DNA of 64,000 nucleotides from NCBI GenBank assembly GCA_003169845.1, contig PNAG01000004.1, forward strand, positions 23,515 through 87,514. Direction: 5' to 3'. Source of the stretch: Candidatus Dormiibacterota bacterium. GTDB taxonomy: Bacteria; Chloroflexota; Dormibacteria; Dormibacterales; Dormibacteraceae. The notes under the pieces are model-generated. The model saw only the letters and a program-made list of their open reading frames with translations. It searched no databases and was not told the origin of the DNA. The position numbers and the translations under genes were made by a program. Positions within the stretch are counted from its first letter, which is position 1. Every line of letters begins with the position of its first letter. Positions 41,777-50,183 of the stretch are shown here, piece by piece.

Positions 41777-44700
41777 TCACGCGTCATGCCTCAGATCAAC
41801 GGGATCCGGCGGCAATATGTCGCCAGGGAGCATGGTCTGGAGATCGGCTGACTCGTCCCCATGAACACGTACGTCCACGCGCTGCGCAACTCGCTCGTAA
41901 AGCTTTCGAACATCGCGCGCATTCCCAAAATTGGGCCCCCTGGGGAGGGCTTGAATTGCTTTGGCGATCGCTTCGCCGCCATCTTCGGTTATGCGAAAGC
42001 CACCCTTCAAGGCCATCGTATTGAATATCGCCTCGAGCTCTTGGTCGGAATAGTTGGGAAATTCAATCGTGTCGCTGAAGCGGGAAGCCAAACCCGGATT
42101 CGTCTCGACGAACTCCTGCATGCGCTCGGTATAACCGGCCACGATCACTACCACTTCTTCGCGTCGATCTTCCATCAGGCTGACGAGGGTATCGATGGCT
42201 TCTTGACCGAATGAGTCGTGCTCGTCGTTCTTCAAAGCGTAAGCCTCGTCGATGAACAGGACGCCGCCCATGGCCCTCTCGAACACGCCTTCCGTTTTGC
42301 CTGCCGTCTGGCCTTGAAAGCCCGCGACCATATCAAGTCGCGTCGCCTCGATCAATTGGCCTTCCGATAGCAATCCCATCGCGGCCAGGAGATCGCCATA
42401 CAGCCGTGCCACCGTGGTCTTACCGGTGCCAGGTGCCCCCGCGAAAATCAAATGCCGAGTCGGGCGGAGCTCCGGTAGGCCCTTGGCCCGCCGGCGAGTG
42501 TTCACCTCAACCCTAGCCACAAGGTCGGTTACCTGTTGTTTGACCGAGTCCAGCCCGATCATGGAGGCCAAATCTCCCCGCAACGATTTGATGCGAGCCG
42601 GATCACGCTTTGACGTCAACGGGACATCTACGACATCTTCCGACAGGAGCAGCCTGAGATCCTTCGGCTGCATCAGGCTCAGATCACCACTCGCCATCAA
42701 TCGGCTCGCCTGTCGACCCTGGGCCCGTTCGTACAGCCTCCTCACCTCGCGCGCATTCCCGAAACTCGCACCCTTGTGTAGGTGTTCAAGATTCGCGAAC
42801 ACGGCTTGCTTGGTTTCAATTGGCAAACGATAGCCGCCATCGGCCGCCATGACTTCGAAAATTGCCAACAGTTCTGATGTGGTGTAGTTGGGGAACACGA
42901 TTGTGTCGCTGAAGCGAGACGCAAGGCCTTCGTTCGTTTTGAGGAATCGGCGCATTCTATCGCCGTAACCTGCAACGATGACTACGACGTCATCGCGACG
43001 ATCCTCCATCAGCTTCACCAGCGTGTTGACTGCTTCTGCCCCGAACATGTCGTTCTCATCTGCATTCAGCGAGTAGGCCTCGTCAATGAACAGCACGCCC
43101 CCAACGGCCTTCTTGAAAGTGGTGTCGGTTTTCTCCGCAGTGTGTCCCTGCCACTGACCCACCAGCTGCGCTCTTGAAGCTTCCACCATCTGGCCTTTGG
43201 CCAGAACTCCCATGGATGCCAAGAGTTCCGCATACAATCGGGCAACCCTTGTCTTGCCAGTGCCTGGTGCGCCAGAAAAGATGAGGTGATGGCTGAGCCC
43301 GAGCGCCGGCAGTCCTTCCTGCACACGCTTGTCAGACACTTCGAGCTTGTCACGAATCCGACGGACCTGCGCCTTCACAGATGCCAGCCCGACCATCGCA
43401 TCCAGTTCGGCCATGACGTCCTGGAGGCGCCGCGCACCGGGAGTGGACTGTCGAACCTGGGTCTCGGGCTTTTTCTGGGTAGGCGCAAAATCGGCAGTCT
43501 TCTGCCCAGTCGCTTGGCCCGCACGGCGCAGAGGCGCTGGGACGAACTCAGCCTTCAGCGGACGCTCCTTGCCATACGCGCCTTCGGGTGGGCGCCGTGC
43601 CGGGATGAACTCCGCCTTTGGCGGCTGGACGTTTGCGCGATCACCCTTGACAGTTGCGGGCTTTGCCGGGATAAACTCGACTTTCGGTGGTGTGGCCTTT
43701 GGACCGTCACCCTTGACCGTGGCCGGTTTCGCTGGGATGAATTCCGCCTTGGGCGGGGAGACATTTATGCGTTCGGTGGCGTCAACGGGTTTCGCCGGAA
43801 CGAATTCGACTCTTGGAGGCTGAGCTTCGAACTTGTCTTGCGGCTCAGCCGGCGTTGGCGGCGCAGGTATGCCCTCCGGGGGTTCGGGCTCACCAGTCTC
43901 TGGAGCCGTGAATCGAGGCACCTCCTGCCGGCGTTCGTCCCGTGGCGTCGAATGCGGCTTTTCGGTGCCTAGTGACCTGAAATGAGTGCTACCAAGCAAA
44001 GCACTGAACGTCGGTTCTAAACCTGCAGGAGTTACGCGCACCAGCTCAACCGGGTAGCTGCGATAGAAAAGGGTTGCGATTCCTTGAGGCAACTGCTGAA
44101 GTTCCCCGACCGATAGGACGGGAACACGTTCGAGGTACTGGCTCGTCGTGATCTGGGCAGCAAAGAATCCGGTCGGAGTTCGAGAGCGACCTTCTCGGAC
44201 AATCTCCTTCTCGCCCGCCCACGATGAGATCTCGGTGAGATCCTCTGAGATGGTCAGGCCACCGAAGACGATCTTTACTCCGGTGGCGGCAAGAATGGCT
44301 TTAGCTTTCTCTGCACCATACCGATCGCGGAGTTGCGATAAGTTCTGGGCCGCCCACACGGTGATGATTCCACGGCCGCCACCCTCGCTGACGAGAGCCG
44401 GCAGGCTGTCCAGCGGTGCGATATTCGCGACCTCATCGAGGGCCAGGAGCAGCGGTTCCCCGAGCCGTCCGTCTTCATGACGGGCCGCCAACTCCACCGC
44501 TGCCTGCGCTATGGAGTCGACGAGAGCCGCTATCAAAGGGGCTATCACTCGTTGCTTGTGAGACGGCCCAATGATGTAGAGCGTTGAACTAGTGACAAGG
44601 AATTCACTGACGCTGAAATCGGTTCGCGCGCAGGACTCTAGAACGATCGGATCGGCGGCAGCCTCCAGTGTCGTGCGGGCGATGGCCAGCACCGGGTCGC

Positions 44701-45295
44701 GCGTCCTCGGATCAGCGCCGAGCGTCGCGTCTAGCCCGTCAGCCCAGCGTTGGGCGACTTCAGTGTCTGCGCCTCTTAGAATTGCTGTCGCTTCAACCAG
44801 TCTGGTCTCCGACTCCAACCAGGTGAGCAGACGCGAAAGCGGAAGCGATGCAAGGGCGGCTGCGTGAAAAAGCGGTCGCAGAATGCGGGCCGCACTCGTG
44901 CGCCAGTATTCTTCGTCCTGGCCACCTTTGGTGGCGGCCGCTGCCATCGCGGTTACGCGCTGATTGCAGATCGACGCGTCTTCGCATCCCGAGATTGGGC
45001 TCCAATGGATGGTGGGAAAGCGCGAGTCCGAACGAAATGGGTCATACACCATCACCCGCCCGTGTCTTTGGCTGGCGAGCTCTAGCCGCCTGTCCGCTGA
45101 TTCAGCGACAACATCTGACCGCGTCGATGTGATCACCGCGGGACCGCTCCACATCAGTATGTTCGGGATGATCAGTCCTGAGGTCTTGCCACATCGAGGA
45201 GGCCCGATGATTCCTACGGTGTCTTCGGGCGTTCCTCCAATCGGCGAGGAATTAAGGTTAAAGCCTAGGAATGGCGCGGTAGCCCAGACCGACAT
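41777..45295 (-). CDS. VirD4/TraG-type ATPase fused to two CbbX-type AAA+ domains
   Basis: 1172 residues, ATG with GGAGG about nine bases upstream. Residues 1-430: type IV coupling-protein-like ATPase with P-loop VGIIGPPRCGKTSGLIIPNI, Walker B LLLALDEVANIAPL and the conserved VWAAQNLSQLRDRYG. It lacks the N-terminal membrane helices of VirD4. About 430-635: Pro-rich linker with five repeats of the type PPKAEFIPAKP. About 640-890: AAA+ of the CbbX/SpoVK/EccA class (FSGAPGTGKTRVARLYAELL, GVLFIDEAYSL). About 905-1150: second such domain (FAGAPGTGKTTVARLYGDLL, GVLFIDEAYAL). Both AAA+ sites look active. I know of no described protein with this combination. It ends a gene set with DnaK, GrpE and J-like proteins. 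Confidence 0.9.
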   Translation of the reverse strand: MSVWATAPFLGFNLNSSPIGGTPEDTVGIIGPPRCGKTSGLIIPNILMWSGPAVITSTRSDVVAESADRRLELASQRHGRVMVYDPFRSDSRFPTIHWSPISGCEDASICNQRVTAMAAAATKGGQDEEYWRTSAARILRPLFHAAALASLPLSRLLTWLESETRLVEATAILRGADTEVAQRWADGLDATLGADPRTRDPVLAIARTTLEAAADPIVLESCARTDFSVSEFLVTSSTLYIIGPSHKQRVIAPLIAALVDSIAQAAVELAARHEDGRLGEPLLLALDEVANIAPLDSLPALVSEGGGRGIITVWAAQNLSQLRDRYGAEKAKAILAATGVKIVFGGLTISEDLTEISSWAGEKEIVREGRSRTPTGFFAAQITTSQYLERVPVLSVGELQQLPQGIATLFYRSYPVELVRVTPAGLEPTFSALLGSTHFRSLGTEKPHSTPRDERRQEVPRFTAPETGEPEPPEGIPAPPTPAEPQDKFEAQPPRVEFVPAKPVDATERINVSPPKAEFIPAKPATVKGDGPKATPPKVEFIPAKPATVKGDRANVQPPKAEFIPARRPPEGAYGKERPLKAEFVPAPLRRAGQATGQKTADFAPTQKKPETQVRQSTPGARRLQDVMAELDAMVGLASVKAQVRRIRDKLEVSDKRVQEGLPALGLSHHLIFSGAPGTGKTRVARLYAELLASMGVLAKGQMVEASRAQLVGQWQGHTAEKTDTTFKKAVGGVLFIDEAYSLNADENDMFGAEAVNTLVKLMEDRRDDVVVIVAGYGDRMRRFLKTNEGLASRFSDTIVFPNYTTSELLAIFEVMAADGGYRLPIETKQAVFANLEHLHKGASFGNAREVRRLYERAQGRQASRLMASGDLSLMQPKDLRLLLSEDVVDVPLTSKRDPARIKSLRGDLASMIGLDSVKQQVTDLVARVEVNTRRRAKGLPELRPTRHLIFAGAPGTGKTTVARLYGDLLAAMGLLSEGQLIEATRLDMVAGFQGQTAGKTEGVFERAMGGVLFIDEAYALKNDEHDSFGQEAIDTLVSLMEDRREEVVVIVAGYTERMQEFVETNPGLASRFSDTIEFPNYSDQELEAIFNTMALKGGFRITEDGGEAIAKAIQALPRGPNFGNARDVRKLYERVAQRVDVRVHGDESADLQTMLPGDILPPDPVDLRHDA

Positions 45296-45323
45296 CGCCC
45301 GCCCTCCTCCGCGGAGCCACAGC

Positions 45324-45794
45324 TCATGGCCGCCGCCTGGTTCGAGCTAGGTATTCGCGCTGCATCACCTCTTTGAAGAGTCTCTGGGTTTGACCAATTT
45401 CGGTTTCGAGCAACCTCGCCCGAATGTCGCGACTGACGTCCGTGTCCTGCTTCGAGCATGGCTTGGGCCAATCGATGACGAGCCTGCGCAACGTTTCGTG
45501 AAAGCGCAGCAATTCCTCAGCGCCTCCCTCCTGCTTCGCCATGAGTTCCTGGTGCCAGCACCAGAGGGCTCTCAGCTCATCCACTATCGATGCGTGGTGC
45601 GGCCAGCACCAGGGTATTTGGTATTGCATCTGTCGCACGAGCGTTTCGGAAACCCAATCCGTCAGGTCGGACCAGCGTCGCTGAAGATCAACCGCGCTCA
45701 GCGCATCCCAATCGAGGCAATTCGTTGCGGCACGGTGGGGCAGCGCCACAGTCAACGCACGCGACTTGAATCGATGAACTTGTCCATCATCCAC
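45324..45794 (-). CDS. DUF4913-like protein
   Basis: 156 residues. The central part (LTDWVSETLVRQMQYQIPWC, WPHHASIVDELRALWCWHQE, ELLRFHETLRRLVIDW) resembles DUF4913 proteins of actinobacterial conjugative elements, where a Trp-rich, mostly helical domain of unknown function occurs next to TraG-like ATPases. The match rests on pattern only. It overlaps the J-like gene by about 40 bases and is followed 28 bases later by the VirD4-AAA+ fusion, so all three are probably made together. Confidence 0.6.
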   Translation of the reverse strand: MDDGQVHRFKSRALTVALPHRAATNCLDWDALSAVDLQRRWSDLTDWVSETLVRQMQYQIPWCWPHHASIVDELRALWCWHQELMAKQEGGAEELLRFHETLRRLVIDWPKPCSKQDTDVSRDIRARLLETEIGQTQRLFKEVMQREYLARTRRRP

Positions 45795-46783
45795 ATGAAC
45801 GCGGTTTGCATTTGCTCAAATGAAGTTGGTTCTGGGTTCCAATCCATCCATGCTCCCGGTGGGGAACTGACCTTCCTATAGCGAGCGTCGTACCACCACT
45901 GATGATGACTCTGGTGGCACGAGAACTGGATCTGGAAGTCCTTGACGTTGATCCAGACACCGCCATCGTCGGCCTTGGTGAGGCGGATCCGACTTGCACG
46001 CATCCACTCGTTGTTCGCCACCCAGCTGCCTTCGAAAGGTCTGATCATCGACCAGATCCGCTCATTCTCAAGACGTGTAAAAGTCTTTAGGCTACGGGCG
46101 AGTTCGGCTCGCCGGCGCTTCTCGTTCTCGGCACGGCGCCTTTCATCGCGCTTTCTTGTAAAGAAGTCGGCCGCGGCCACATCGTGATGGCGATTGCCTC
46201 CGAGTGCAGGGAGTCTGATCCGGTTGAGCAGCTCCATCCCCTTGGACCTGGCGAGACCACCTATGTCGGGAATTGCAGGCGTCTTACTGCGTACTGGCGT
46301 AGCTCCCGCGCGAAGCAACTCTGCATCTACTACGGCGCGCACCTCGGTGATCGCGAGGCCCTCCCCGACCCCCATGCGAACCAGCGCCTCTATGGCATCT
46401 CGCGTTGGTTGCCCGGTGGCAACAAGTGCCACCAGTGCCGGCCTCAACGATTGGGACTGCCAAACCGTCAGTCTCGTTTTCGCGCGAGCTTCGTCGTACT
46501 GGCCTCGCAAGTCCCGGGAACTGAGCACTTTCTTCGCCTGCTCCAAGTTCCGCTTCGCCCTGGCGGCTTGCGGTCCAACCTCTTGCGATATTCGAACCTG
46601 GTGCCCGCTTTTGTATTGGGACTCACGCGTGAGCCACCATTCAAACCGAGGATTGAAGGCGGCGGTAATAGCCGTGGAGTTGTTTGCATCGCTCGGCATG
46701 AGGCCAAGCTGTTCGTAGTGGTCCTCGCTCAATGCAGAGCGCCAGCCACCCTCGGTATATGCGTTTGGATCGAACGTCGCCAT
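45752..46783 (-). CDS. J-domain-like co-chaperone without HPD, with C-terminal domain
   Basis: About 343 residues from the ATG at 46783 (TTG at 46804 possible). The N-terminal 110 residues follow the DnaJ helix pattern (SALSEDHYEQLGLMPSDANN, then AKRNLEQAKKVLSSRDLRGQ ending YDEA). The HPD loop that stimulates Hsp70 is absent; instead there is EWWLTRESQYKSGHQ, conserved in the other J-like protein here (GWWLNRENQLKRGQA). A basic coiled segment follows (KRDERRRAENEKRRRAELAR), then a Trp-rich C-terminal beta domain. It lies nine to thirty bases after dnaK and is presumably its partner. Confidence 0.72.
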   Translation of the reverse strand: MATFDPNAYTEGGWRSALSEDHYEQLGLMPSDANNSTAITAAFNPRFEWWLTRESQYKSGHQVRISQEVGPQAARAKRNLEQAKKVLSSRDLRGQYDEARAKTRLTVWQSQSLRPALVALVATGQPTRDAIEALVRMGVGEGLAITEVRAVVDAELLRAGATPVRSKTPAIPDIGGLARSKGMELLNRIRLPALGGNRHHDVAAADFFTRKRDERRRAENEKRRRAELARSLKTFTRLENERIWSMIRPFEGSWVANNEWMRASRIRLTKADDGGVWINVKDFQIQFSCHQSHHQWWYDARYRKVSSPPGAWMDWNPEPTSFEQMQTAFMWMMDKFIDSSRVR

Positions 46784-46813
46784 CGTTGGTACCGAAACCG
46801 TCAACTTCTGTCG

Positions 46814-48418
46814 CTAGCTGGAAACGTCGACATCTTTGATACGCTGCTTGGCGAGGCCCATTTCGCCCTCACTCATGCCGCCCTTGTGTTCGATGTCAAC
46901 GTTGACGCTCACGCCTGACCGAACGTCGCGTGCCACGACCCGCAAAATGCTGTCCTCGGTGAACTGGTAGGTGATTTCAATCGGAGTCCCAGCGGGTGTC
47001 GCTGTTGGAAGAGGGCCAAGCTTTACCGTGCCGAGCAAGACGCAATCGTCAACCTCAGACTTCTTCAGGTCTGGGTAGTAGCCACCCTGCGTGACTGGAA
47101 ACTCCACAAACGTCTGGCCATCGGCCAGTGTGGCGAATTGCTCAACATAGCTGGCCGGCAGCGGCGTTCCTTGCTTGAGCATCAAGAAGGACTTCTTCGG
47201 CGAACCGGAATCGCCATCATGCGCAACACAGCCAAGATGATGAGCCACGATTCTTCGCACCTTTACGTTCTTTGCGATGTCCGTCAGAGCGGGGTTGGCG
47301 TTGTTCCAGTCCCGAGCCGCCTGGCCTCCTTCCTGGACCTGGCCGATAACCGCCTTCCAGGCAGCGCCATGCGCGACACATTCGTCGGCGTTGAGCTCGG
47401 TGACGGGTTCCTTGCCCGATATTTGGCGCACCATTTCGCGAATCATTGGCATTCGCGTCGAGCCCCCGACCAGTAAGACCGTATCGATTTCGGACCACGA
47501 CTTGTGAGCCTGCTCCAATACTCGCTCCGACAAGCTTTTGCAGTTGTCAACCAACTCCCTGCATAGCGTCTCGAATTCTTCACGGGTGATCGCGATGCTC
47601 TTGCTGTGGCCGGCATGATTTACCACCATCGTTGCCTTCATTCGCAGCGACAGCTCTTCCTTAGCCCGGATTGCGCGCTGCTGGAGTTCCTGATAGCCAG
47701 CAAGATCGTCCAGAGGATCGACCTTGAACTCCGCGGCAAACGTACGTGCGCAATGCTCGATAAGCCGATCGTCCCAATCCTTTCCGCCTAGCCGCGCGTC
47801 ACCGTCGATCGCGAGCTCCGAGATCTGCGCCGCTTCAATTCGCAAAATGGTTACATCGAAGGTGCCGCCACCGAGGTCAAAAACAAAGACGGTCTGGTCT
47901 CGTTGGGCCTTGTCGAGGCCGTAGGCCAACGCCGCGGCAACCGGCTCGTCCAAGATGTCCATTACTTCCAGCCCGGCAATCTGGGCCGCTTCACGCGTGG
48001 CTGCGCGCATTGGCTCATCGAAATAGGCAGGAACAGTAACCACCGCCTTGGTTATGGGCTGCCCCAAGCGCTCCTCCGCAATCTTCTTCATCCTCTTGAG
48101 GATCAAGGCGCTGATCTCCTGCGCGCCATAGGAGTGGTCACCAACCAGCCACCGGAATCCTTCGGGAGGCTCAGCATTTGGCTTTCCCATCTGCCGCTTG
48201 ACAAACTCAACCACCTTCTCAGGCTCGGCGATTGCGTTGTCCTTGGCAAACTTTCCAACGATGACCGTCTGATCGTCATCGAACATGACTACAGACGGCG
48301 TTGTTCGCGCTTGAGTATCGGGGTCGGCGAGAACCTCAGCCTTTCCTGTCTCAGGGTTTACCCAGGCCACCGCCGAAAACGTTGTGCCGAGATCGATTCC
48401 GATGGTGTATTCCATCAT
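46814..48418 (-). CDS. DnaK/Hsp70-type chaperone with shortened C-terminus
   Basis: 534 residues. The nucleotide-binding domain is complete: YTIGIDLGTTFSAVAW, FVFDLGGGTFDVTIL, VLLVGGSTRMPMIREM. The interdomain region and beta-sandwich substrate domain can be followed (FATLADGQTFVEFPVTQGG ... ITYQFTEDSILRVVARDVRS), and the protein stops near the start of the alpha-helical lid (MGLAKQRIKDVDVSS). Housekeeping DnaK has about 610-640 residues, so the lid is missing. The ATG overlaps the grpE-like stop as ATGA. An accessory Hsp70 specialised for the neighbouring J-like and ATPase proteins is likely. Confidence 0.93.
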   Translation of the reverse strand: MMEYTIGIDLGTTFSAVAWVNPETGKAEVLADPDTQARTTPSVVMFDDDQTVIVGKFAKDNAIAEPEKVVEFVKRQMGKPNAEPPEGFRWLVGDHSYGAQEISALILKRMKKIAEERLGQPITKAVVTVPAYFDEPMRAATREAAQIAGLEVMDILDEPVAAALAYGLDKAQRDQTVFVFDLGGGTFDVTILRIEAAQISELAIDGDARLGGKDWDDRLIEHCARTFAAEFKVDPLDDLAGYQELQQRAIRAKEELSLRMKATMVVNHAGHSKSIAITREEFETLCRELVDNCKSLSERVLEQAHKSWSEIDTVLLVGGSTRMPMIREMVRQISGKEPVTELNADECVAHGAAWKAVIGQVQEGGQAARDWNNANPALTDIAKNVKVRRIVAHHLGCVAHDGDSGSPKKSFLMLKQGTPLPASYVEQFATLADGQTFVEFPVTQGGYYPDLKKSEVDDCVLLGTVKLGPLPTATPAGTPIEITYQFTEDSILRVVARDVRSGVSVNVDIEHKGGMSEGEMGLAKQRIKDVDVSS

Positions 48419-49029
48419 CCCTCCCCTTCAGGACGCCGCTGCGGCACATGCTTCGCGACAACGACTTCTTGTTGTCGCAGCAACGCTCCTCGAATCAGGT
48501 AGCCAGGCCGAACGACTTCGACGATCGCACCATCATCGGATTCAGCAGGCGCAGCAACGCTCCGGACCGTGCGCCGGAACCGGCGGTCGGCGTCACGATC
48601 ACCGCTGGGCAACCATTCGAAGACGTCCTGGCGCTCGAGGATCTCGTTGATTTCGGCAAGGACGACATCGAGCCTCTGCGAAAACTGTGCGGATTGGTCT
48701 GATTCGTTCTCGCCCAGCGACCGACGCAATGCGTGCACCGAATCCTTCAGAAGGATCACATCATGGAGAACCGGAAGCTTGATCGCATTCTGGGCTTCGG
48801 GTGCAAGCTCCTTCGCCTGTTCGGTGAGGCGATTCACCGCTTCCTCCTTCGCAGTGTCATAGCGCAGGCGCGCTTGAAAGAGGTCCAGCAGCTGAACCAC
48901 TGAGGCCTTTACCTCTTCAATCGAGGCCTTGACCCCTTCAATCCCAGTCGGAGGCGAATCCATCTCAACAGGTTGGTCGGCGACTGGCTCCGACTGGGGA
49001 TTCTCAACCTTGCCGTCCCCCCCCACCAC
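48415..49029 (-). CDS. GrpE-like nucleotide exchange factor
   Basis: 204 residues, GTG start. An acidic N-terminus and a long coiled coil (KASIEEVKASVVQLLDLFQA, DTAKEEAVNRLTEQAKELAP) precede the GrpE head (LPVLHDVILLKDSVHALRRS ... LAEINEILERQDVFEWLPSG, then IVEVVRPGYLIRGALLRQQE). The VxxPGY and LLRxxxVxVA pattern of GrpE is preserved. It would release ADP from the adjacent Hsp70. Stop and dnaK start overlap by four bases. Confidence 0.85.
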   Translation of the reverse strand: MVGGDGKVENPQSEPVADQPVEMDSPPTGIEGVKASIEEVKASVVQLLDLFQARLRYDTAKEEAVNRLTEQAKELAPEAQNAIKLPVLHDVILLKDSVHALRRSLGENESDQSAQFSQRLDVVLAEINEILERQDVFEWLPSGDRDADRRFRRTVRSVAAPAESDDGAIVEVVRPGYLIRGALLRQQEVVVAKHVPQRRPEGEG

Positions 49030-49289
49030 TTCCTCCTGGTTGCCTCAGATGTCCCAGACGAGGCAGCCGGGCGCGTTGCCGGTGACGCCCAGGACTGCTG
49101 AGCAAGACACCACAAGACCTTCCAGGCGGGTAGCCGTCAACGGCTGGCCCGGGCGACTCGACGCCGAAGCAGCGGAAGCATCCACAGCATCCCGTATTCT
49201 TCGCTAGTTCGACGGGTGTGTCAATGAACGCGGAATGCGTTCACACGGCGCTTTGGGGGACCCTTCGTCGCCCGCCAAGCGAATCAGCG

Positions 49290-50180
49290 TCAGTGTCCGT
49301 GCTGCTGCTTACGGCGTCGCTTTTCCTCCTCTCGTCGCTGACGGTCGATACGTTGCCGTTCGGCATCACGCTGTCGCTGCTCAGCCTGCTTGCGGTCCTG
49401 TTCCTGGCGCTCCTGGCTCGCCCGCTGGTCCTGCCGCTGTCGCTGCTCGCTTTCTCTGCGATCCTGTTCTTGGCGGTCCTGGCTCGCCCGCTGGTCCTCC
49501 CGCTGCCGCTCGCTTTCTATGCGGTCCTTTTCTTGACGCTCCTGGCTCGCCCGCACGTCCTCCCGCTGCCGCTCCTCGCTTTCCTTGCGGTCCTGTGCCT
49601 GCCGCTCCTGGCTCGCCCGCTCGTCCTCCCGCTGCCGCTCCTCGCTCTCCGTGCGCTCCCGCTCCTTGCGCTCCCGCTCCTCACGGTCCCTTTGCTCCTG
49701 GTCCCTGCGCTCCTGGTCCCTGCGCTCCTGGTCCCTTTGCTCTTGGTCCCTTTGCTCTTGGTCCCTTTGCTCTTGGTCCCTTTTCTCTTGGTCCCTTTTC
49801 TCTTGGTCCCTTTTCTCTTGATCCCTTTGCTCTTGATCCCTTTTCTCCTGATCCCTTTGCTCTTGATCCCTTTGCGCTTGATCCTCGAGCCTTTGCTGCT
49901 CCAACCTGCGCTCCTCAATTAATTCCAGTTCTTCTTGCCGCTCAGCGAGAGACATGTCGGTGAGGGAGCGGTTCGCGTTGATCTCCGCAAGGGACTCGAT
50001 CCCAGGGGTTGGCGCGGTGAAAGATGGCACAGTATGCGTGGCTGGCGGCCCCCCCAATTGCGAAACCGCCATCGTCGCCGACATGGCAGCCTTGGCCATA
50101 AACGGGCCCAACTCAGTCGCGACCACTCCTATCGCGTCGCTCAGCCTGCTCATTGCCGCAGCGATAGGCATCAGTTGCAT
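49290..50180 (-). CDS. Protein with an extreme charged single-helix repeat
   Basis: 296 residues. The first 65 residues are mildly hydrophobic (MPIAAAMSRLSDAIGVVATE). From about 85 the sequence is almost only R, D, E, Q, K and S: twelve consecutive RDQE(Q/K/R) pentapeptides, then four longer repeats of about 20 residues around RASQERQEQDR, ending in a basic tail (RREEEKRRRKQQHGH). This is the composition of a stable single alpha-helix or coiled-coil rod of about 30 nm. The DNA has tandem 15-bp repeats. Starts three bases after the PqqD-like gene. No domain name can be given. Confidence 0.8.
   Translation of the reverse strand: MQLMPIAAAMSRLSDAIGVVATELGPFMAKAAMSATMAVSQLGGPPATHTVPSFTAPTPGIESLAEINANRSLTDMSLAERQEELELIEERRLEQQRLEDQAQRDQEQRDQEKRDQEQRDQEKRDQEKRDQEKRDQEQRDQEQRDQEQRDQERRDQERRDQEQRDREERERKERERTESEERQREDERASQERQAQDRKESEERQREDVRASQERQEKDRIESERQREDQRASQDRQEQDRRESEQRQRQDQRASQERQEQDRKQAEQRQRDAERQRIDRQRREEEKRRRKQQHGH
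49681..49875 (-). repeat. Tandem 15-bp repeats encoding RDQE(Q/K/R)
   Basis: On the plus strand, units alternate between CCCTTTGCTCTTGGT and CCCTTTTCTCTTGGT with few changes over about 13 units. They keep the reading frame. Near-identity of units at DNA level means recent expansion by slippage or unequal recombination. Confidence 0.85.
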
Positions 50181-50183
50181 TCG

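Noticed and set aside
43286..43972. Plus-strand frame of 228 codons inside the fusion ATPase
   Set aside because: Antisense shadow of the linker and first AAA+ domain; the minus frame has Walker motifs and the plus frame has nothing recognisable.
41777..45295. Conjugative coupling protein of a complete type IV system
   Set aside because: No relaxase, VirB4, VirB6 or pilin gene was found in the window, and the protein lacks the membrane anchor and carries two extra AAA+ domains.
49218..49922. Long Leu-rich plus-strand frame that looks like a membrane protein
   Set aside because: It is the complement of the RDQE repeat gene; repetitive GAG/CAG-type codons read as CTC/CTG on the other strand and imitate hydrophobic helices.
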